This document shows, piece by piece, positions 4,477 to 6,527 of a stretch of 6,527 bases of DNA. Source of the stretch: Dehalobacter sp. CP (lineage in GTDB: Bacteria > Bacillota_B > Desulfitobacteriia > Desulfitobacteriales > Syntrophobotulaceae); the NCBI GenBank assembly GCA_009910795.1, contig VMEE01000002.1, positions 1-6,527 on the forward strand, written 5' to 3'. The translations under genes were made by a program, and so were the position numbers. The notes under the pieces were generated by a model, which saw only the letters and a list, made by a program, of their open reading frames with translations, was not told the DNA's origin and searched no databases. Every line of letters begins with the position of its first letter. The stretch's first letter is position 1.

Positions 4477-4538
4477 TTAATGATTAAGTCTTAATCCTTA
4501 ATGGATACTCTCTTAAGTCTTAAGGCTTAATTCTTAAT
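4477..4538. repeat. Two arrays of 7-bp TTAAK repeats, parS/operator candidate
   Basis: TTAAT or TTAAG starts at 4477, 4484, 4491 and 4498, then at 4513, 4520, 4527 and 4534. These are two runs of four head-to-tail heptads with consensus TTAAKNN, ending three bases before the parA ATG. The 15-bp gap between runs keeps roughly the same phase. Tandem heptads bound cooperatively by a ribbon-helix-helix protein are known for the omega protein of plasmid pSM19035, a ParA partner. By analogy this is the likely centromere and the parA operator. The repeats are directly visible; the binding is inferred. Confidence 0.65.
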
Positions 4539-4540
4539 CC

Positions 4541-5296
4541 ATGGAAGTAGTGGCAATAGCAAACCAGAAAGGCGGCTGTGGCAAAACTACCACCGCCGTC
4601 AATCTATCGGCCTGCCTTGCTGCCAAAGGGAAGAAGGTCTTGCTAATAGACCTAGATCCTCAGGGATCGGCTACAACTCACCTGGCAATCAGTGAGTTCG
4701 ATAACACCATGTATGAGGCCATGATGGGCGATCTGAGCCTATCACAGATCACCAAGCCCACTGAGATCGAGGGGCTGGATATGATCCCTGCAGACAAGCG
4801 GCTAGGCAAGGCTGAGATGGAGATTGCAGGTAAATCCATTGCCAGGGAGAGAATCCTGAAGCCAAAGGTGCGGACCCAAAACGCATACGATTTTATCATC
4901 ATCGATACGCCGCCCAATCTTGGATTCCTGACCATTAACGCGATGGTTGCAAGCGATACGGTCCTTGTACCCGTCCAGACAGAGTTCTTTGCAATCCAAG
5001 GCTTATCGATGATCCTGGATTTGGCAAAGGCGATCTCTGAAGGGCTAGGACAGGACCTGAAGCTAAAATACCTGCTGACCATGTACGATGCCAGGACAAA
5101 AATGGGCAAAGAGGTAATCACGAGAGTCCGAGAACTCTTAGGAGATGATGTCTTTAAGGTAGTTATTCCGAGGAGCATCAAATTAGCTGAAGCTCCGAGC
5201 TATGGGAAGCCCATTCACCTGATAGATCCTGAAGCGCTAGCATCTAAGGCATATGCACAACTTGCTGATGAGGTGATCGAATGCCAGGAGACTTAA
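4541..5296 (+). CDS. parA: ParA/Soj-type partition ATPase
   Basis: This is a 251-residue cytosolic ATPase of the Walker-type ParA/MinD family, which moves DNA (plasmid or chromosome) along the nucleoid together with a DNA-bound partner. It has the deviant Walker A KGGCGKTT (10-17, with the signature Lys10), Walker A' DLDPQG (37-42), Walker B IIIDTPP (119-125, Asp122), and the Soj-type C-terminal segment RSIKLAEAPSYGKPI (211-225). There is no N-terminal helix-turn-helix, so it is the short form that does not bind its operator itself. The ATG at 4541 follows the 7-bp repeat arrays directly and has no ribosome binding site, so the message is probably leaderless and its promoter lies within the repeats. 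That would allow repression by the partner protein. Its 3' end overlaps the partner gene. It appears intact. Confidence 0.95.
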   Translation: MEVVAIANQKGGCGKTTTAVNLSACLAAKGKKVLLIDLDPQGSATTHLAISEFDNTMYEAMMGDLSLSQITKPTEIEGLDMIPADKRLGKAEMEIAGKSIARERILKPKVRTQNAYDFIIIDTPPNLGFLTINAMVASDTVLVPVQTEFFAIQGLSMILDLAKAISEGLGQDLKLKYLLTMYDARTKMGKEVITRVRELLGDDVFKVVIPRSIKLAEAPSYGKPIHLIDPEALASKAYAQLADEVIECQET

Positions 5297-5619
5297 TGGA
5301 CCGTGTTTTTAGTGATATCAAGGCCAAAAAGTCAGAATCCTTAAGTGATAAAGCCTTAAGCAACCAAACATTAAGTGATGAAACATTAAGCCTTAAGGAC
5401 TTAGACCTTAAGCTCCTTGATGAGGCTATCGAGGCTGCAAATAGCAAGCGGCGAATGATAGGCGTATGGAGCCCTACTATAGCGGCTGCCATGTGGTACT
5501 TGAAAGGGACCATCCCCCGGTTCTCTATCAGTGAAGTAGCAAGCCACTGGATTGAGGAAGGATTGGAGAGGGAATATCCCGAGCTGGTGCAAAGGATAAG
5601 GGAAGGGCTGAAGAGATGA
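5281..5619 (+). CDS. Ribbon-helix-helix partner of ParA with LSxxx repeats
   Basis: This protein of 112 residues is probably the centromere-binding partner of the ATPase encoded just upstream. Residues about 56-99 fit a ribbon-helix-helix domain: strand KRRMIGVW, first helix from SPTIAAAMWYL, then SISEVASHWIEEGLEREY as the second helix. The N-terminal part carries pentapeptide repeats LSDKA-LSNQT-LSDET-LSLKD (21-40), followed by an acidic helix. A flexible N-terminal tail is usual for such partners, where it stimulates the ATPase. The repeats are encoded by TTAAG-started units at 15-bp spacing, related to the heptads before parA. The start at 5281 overlaps parA by 16 bases and has GAGGTGATC (5270-5278) upstream. 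An in-frame ATG at 5296 (TAATG junction, AGGAG at 5286-5290) would give 107 residues and is equally credible. No close family is recognised. Confidence 0.78.
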   Translation: MPGDLMDRVFSDIKAKKSESLSDKALSNQTLSDETLSLKDLDLKLLDEAIEAANSKRRMIGVWSPTIAAAMWYLKGTIPRFSISEVASHWIEEGLEREYPELVQRIREGLKR

Positions 5620-5714
5620 ATTATCCGGATCTTGGAGAAGACCTCACTATGCCACCAATAAAATATAAAATACTAAGGCAAAGAACTAGCCGCACTCGTG
5701 GAAGTGATAACTAA
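5616..5714 (+). CDS. Possible 32-aa coupled small protein
   Basis: This 32-codon frame starts in the stop codon of the partition partner gene (ATGA at 5616-5619) and its own stop overlaps the next start (TAATG at 5712-5716). Such perfect packing on both sides favours real, coupled translation, although chance is not excluded. The product would begin acidic (MNYPDLGEDLT) and end strongly basic (KILRQRTSRTRGSDN). It has no membrane segment or known motif. It could be a tiny accessory protein or merely a reading frame that carries ribosomes to the next gene. Confidence 0.4.
   Translation: MNYPDLGEDLTMPPIKYKILRQRTSRTRGSDN
5659..5670 (+). promoter_or_regulatory. TATA-like element before the membrane protein gene
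   Basis: TAAAATATAAAA lies 44-55 bp before the ATG at 5714. A start near 5688-5695 would give a short leader containing GGAAGTGAT (5700-5708), so the membrane protein may have its own promoter besides read-through from parA. Confidence 0.3.
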
Positions 5715-6190
5715 TGGCTGACATTGATCATAATACAGCGCTCTTGATAGCATTAATATCAACCGCGTCTACAGTGGTAGGCGGTCTTATCAGTTCTGGA
5801 ACGAATTACTTAATTGAATGGCGAAAGAGCAGAATCGAAGAAAAAAAACTAGATCAAGAAAAAAAATATAAAGAGCTTGAGCGGCGCAACGAGTTATATA
5901 TTAAGTTTTTAAAATTGGATCAGGAAGATATGCAATTTACGGACGAGGATGATCATCACTTTGAGGATCCAAGTCGAATAGATGATCTTTCAATTTCTGT
6001 TATAACATATGGCAGTCCAAAAGTTTCTACTTTAATGGCTCGATCCTTCCCGTTTAAAAATTGGGAAACTATAGAAGCCGTAAAGAGGTTGATTATGGCA
6101 GAAATTGTTCTGGAAAAAGGCGGAAGATTATCGCTCACTGCAGGAACAGAATATAAAGAACTTGATGCCTATATGGGAAAGAAGATATAA
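5714..6190 (+). CDS. Small membrane protein with coiled coil, function unknown
   Basis: This is a 158-residue protein. Residues about 9-28 (ALLIALISTASTVVGGLISS) form one hydrophobic membrane segment preceded by an acidic start. A highly charged helix that may form a coiled coil follows (about 36-70, rich in K and E), then a mixed domain with a DEDDHHFED acidic cluster (77-85). The basic residues just after the hydrophobic segment suggest that the bulk of the protein is cytosolic. GGAAGTGAT (5700-5708), one mismatch from an ideal Shine-Dalgarno sequence, sits 5 bases before the ATG. The start overlaps the stop of the preceding 32-aa frame, placing it at the end of the parA transcript. Proteins of this build (one membrane helix plus coiled coil) are frequent on mobile elements, but I recognise no family and assign no function. 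Confidence 0.72.
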   Translation: MADIDHNTALLIALISTASTVVGGLISSGTNYLIEWRKSRIEEKKLDQEKKYKELERRNELYIKFLKLDQEDMQFTDEDDHHFEDPSRIDDLSISVITYGSPKVSTLMARSFPFKNWETIEAVKRLIMAEIVLEKGGRLSLTAGTEYKELDAYMGKKI

Positions 6191-6222
6191 AAAGCACTAG
6201 CAATAGCTACCGAAATCGATAG

Positions 6223-6234
6223 GAGCGAAAGCTC
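6223..6234. other. Small GNRA hairpin between convergent genes
   Basis: GAGC-GAAA-GCTC forms a 4-bp stem closed by a GAAA tetraloop in the 42-base gap between convergent genes. No T-run follows on the plus strand. It might help define 3' ends but is short enough to be chance. Confidence 0.2.
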
Positions 6235-6457
6235 ACTTCACTAGACAGAACTCTTGAGGCCATAGGTCATCTTCCGAGCCCATAGAGCCAATATCCTCAG
6301 CTTCGAAGCGGCTCCGGATCATCTCATCGACCTCTGATAACCTGATCCTGAAGACCTCGGCCAAGATCTCTTTAGCTGCCTCCAGCTCCATAGCCTTCTG
6401 ATCCTGGTATATGGTCTTCTGCTGTGGCCTGAATAGTTGCTCAAAGACTCCTGCCAT
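6233..6457 (-). CDS. Small acidic helical protein, unknown function, possibly partial
   Basis: This is a minus-strand gene of 74 residues from the ATG at 6457, convergent with the membrane protein gene. It starts MAGVFEQLFRPQQKTIYQDQ, then a long predicted helix AMELEAAKEILAEVF and a charged SEVDEMIRSRFEAED segment, and ends in an irregular tail. I recall short proteins with a similar FRPQ...QDQ...E(A)AK(E)ILAEVF layout in methanogens, but I know no function for them. The ATG has no clear ribosome binding site. The frame remains open upstream through a TTG at 6511 to the window edge, so the gene could be 5'-truncated here. Codon use (many GAG, CTC, ATC) looks like a real gene and like the GC-rich broken gene at 3114. 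Confidence 0.6.
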   Translation of the reverse strand: MAGVFEQLFRPQQKTIYQDQKAMELEAAKEILAEVFRIRLSEVDEMIRSRFEAEDIGSMGSEDDLWPQEFCLVK

Positions 6458-6527
6458 GATGAGCAAATAGGCCGGATGAGAATAAGTACTTTGGCCAGAA
6501 ATCAATATCAAGCGACCATTTTTACAT

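Larger units (their letters stand above)
4168..4540. other. Repeat-rich noncoding region before parA
   Basis: No functional gene is visible in these 373 bases. Instead there are three consecutive repeat systems: GATC motifs (4222-4313), a decayed duplicate of the partner gene's 5' part (4323-4434) and two 7-bp repeat arrays (4477-4538). The density of ordered repeats next to a ParA gene suggests a centromere-like site, possibly with an origin. It contains no replication initiator gene. Confidence 0.6.

Noticed and set aside
4323..4538. CRISPR array
   Set aside because: Repeats are 7 or 15 bp direct units without 20-40 bp unique spacers and without cas genes.
4678..5181. 167-codon minus-strand frame
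   Set aside because: It is antisense to parA, whose Walker motifs are all present on the plus strand; long antisense frames are expected from such codon use.
5244..5513. 89-codon minus-strand frame
   Set aside because: It is antisense to the RHH gene; its Ser/Leu-rich run is just the complement of the TTAAG repeat.

Overview
The window reads as archaeal DNA, most plausibly from a methanogenic euryarchaeote. Signs are TATA-box-like elements instead of -35/-10 promoters, an apparently leaderless gene, Shine-Dalgarno sites resembling GGAGGTGATC, and tightly overlapping TAATG and ATGA gene junctions. Species cannot be fixed from sequence alone. Base composition is patchy: the broken gene at 3114-3405 is GC-rich while its neighbours are AT-richer. 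Together with a partition module and a toxin-antitoxin pair this suggests an accessory region, either an integrated element or a plasmid.

Region 1 (1-2145) is a compact two-gene peptide-modification locus. A 95-residue Cys-rich peptide (242-529; six Cys in the last 32 residues) precedes a radical SAM/SPASM maturase with an N-terminal PqqD-like peptide-recognition domain (706-2145). An RNA hairpin lies between them. This looks like a RiPP precursor and its tailoring enzyme, and it is the best candidate here for an undescribed natural-product system. No exporter, protease or immunity gene is visible.

Region 2 (2146-3113) holds about 425 bases with no convincing gene but some potential RNA structure, then a small winged-helix regulator (about 2706-2990). 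A perfect GTTTAGCCA inverted repeat brackets the regulator's TATA box, and more copies of the motif lie downstream. Region 3 (3114-4167) holds a frameshifted small gene, a promoter dense in CATG palindromes, and a two-gene GNAT-type toxin-antitoxin pair with an unusually short antitoxin.

Region 4 (4168-5714) is a DNA-partition cassette. It comprises helically spaced GATC motifs, a decayed duplicate of the 5' part of the downstream partner gene, two arrays of 7-bp TTAAK repeats abutting the parA start, a Soj/ParA ATPase, and a ribbon-helix-helix partner protein. The partner's N-terminal LSxxx pentapeptide repeats are encoded by the same TTAAG-periodic DNA. A 32-aa ORF and a small membrane protein follow with overlapping stop and start codons (to 6190). 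A convergent small gene on the minus strand closes the window and may run off its end.
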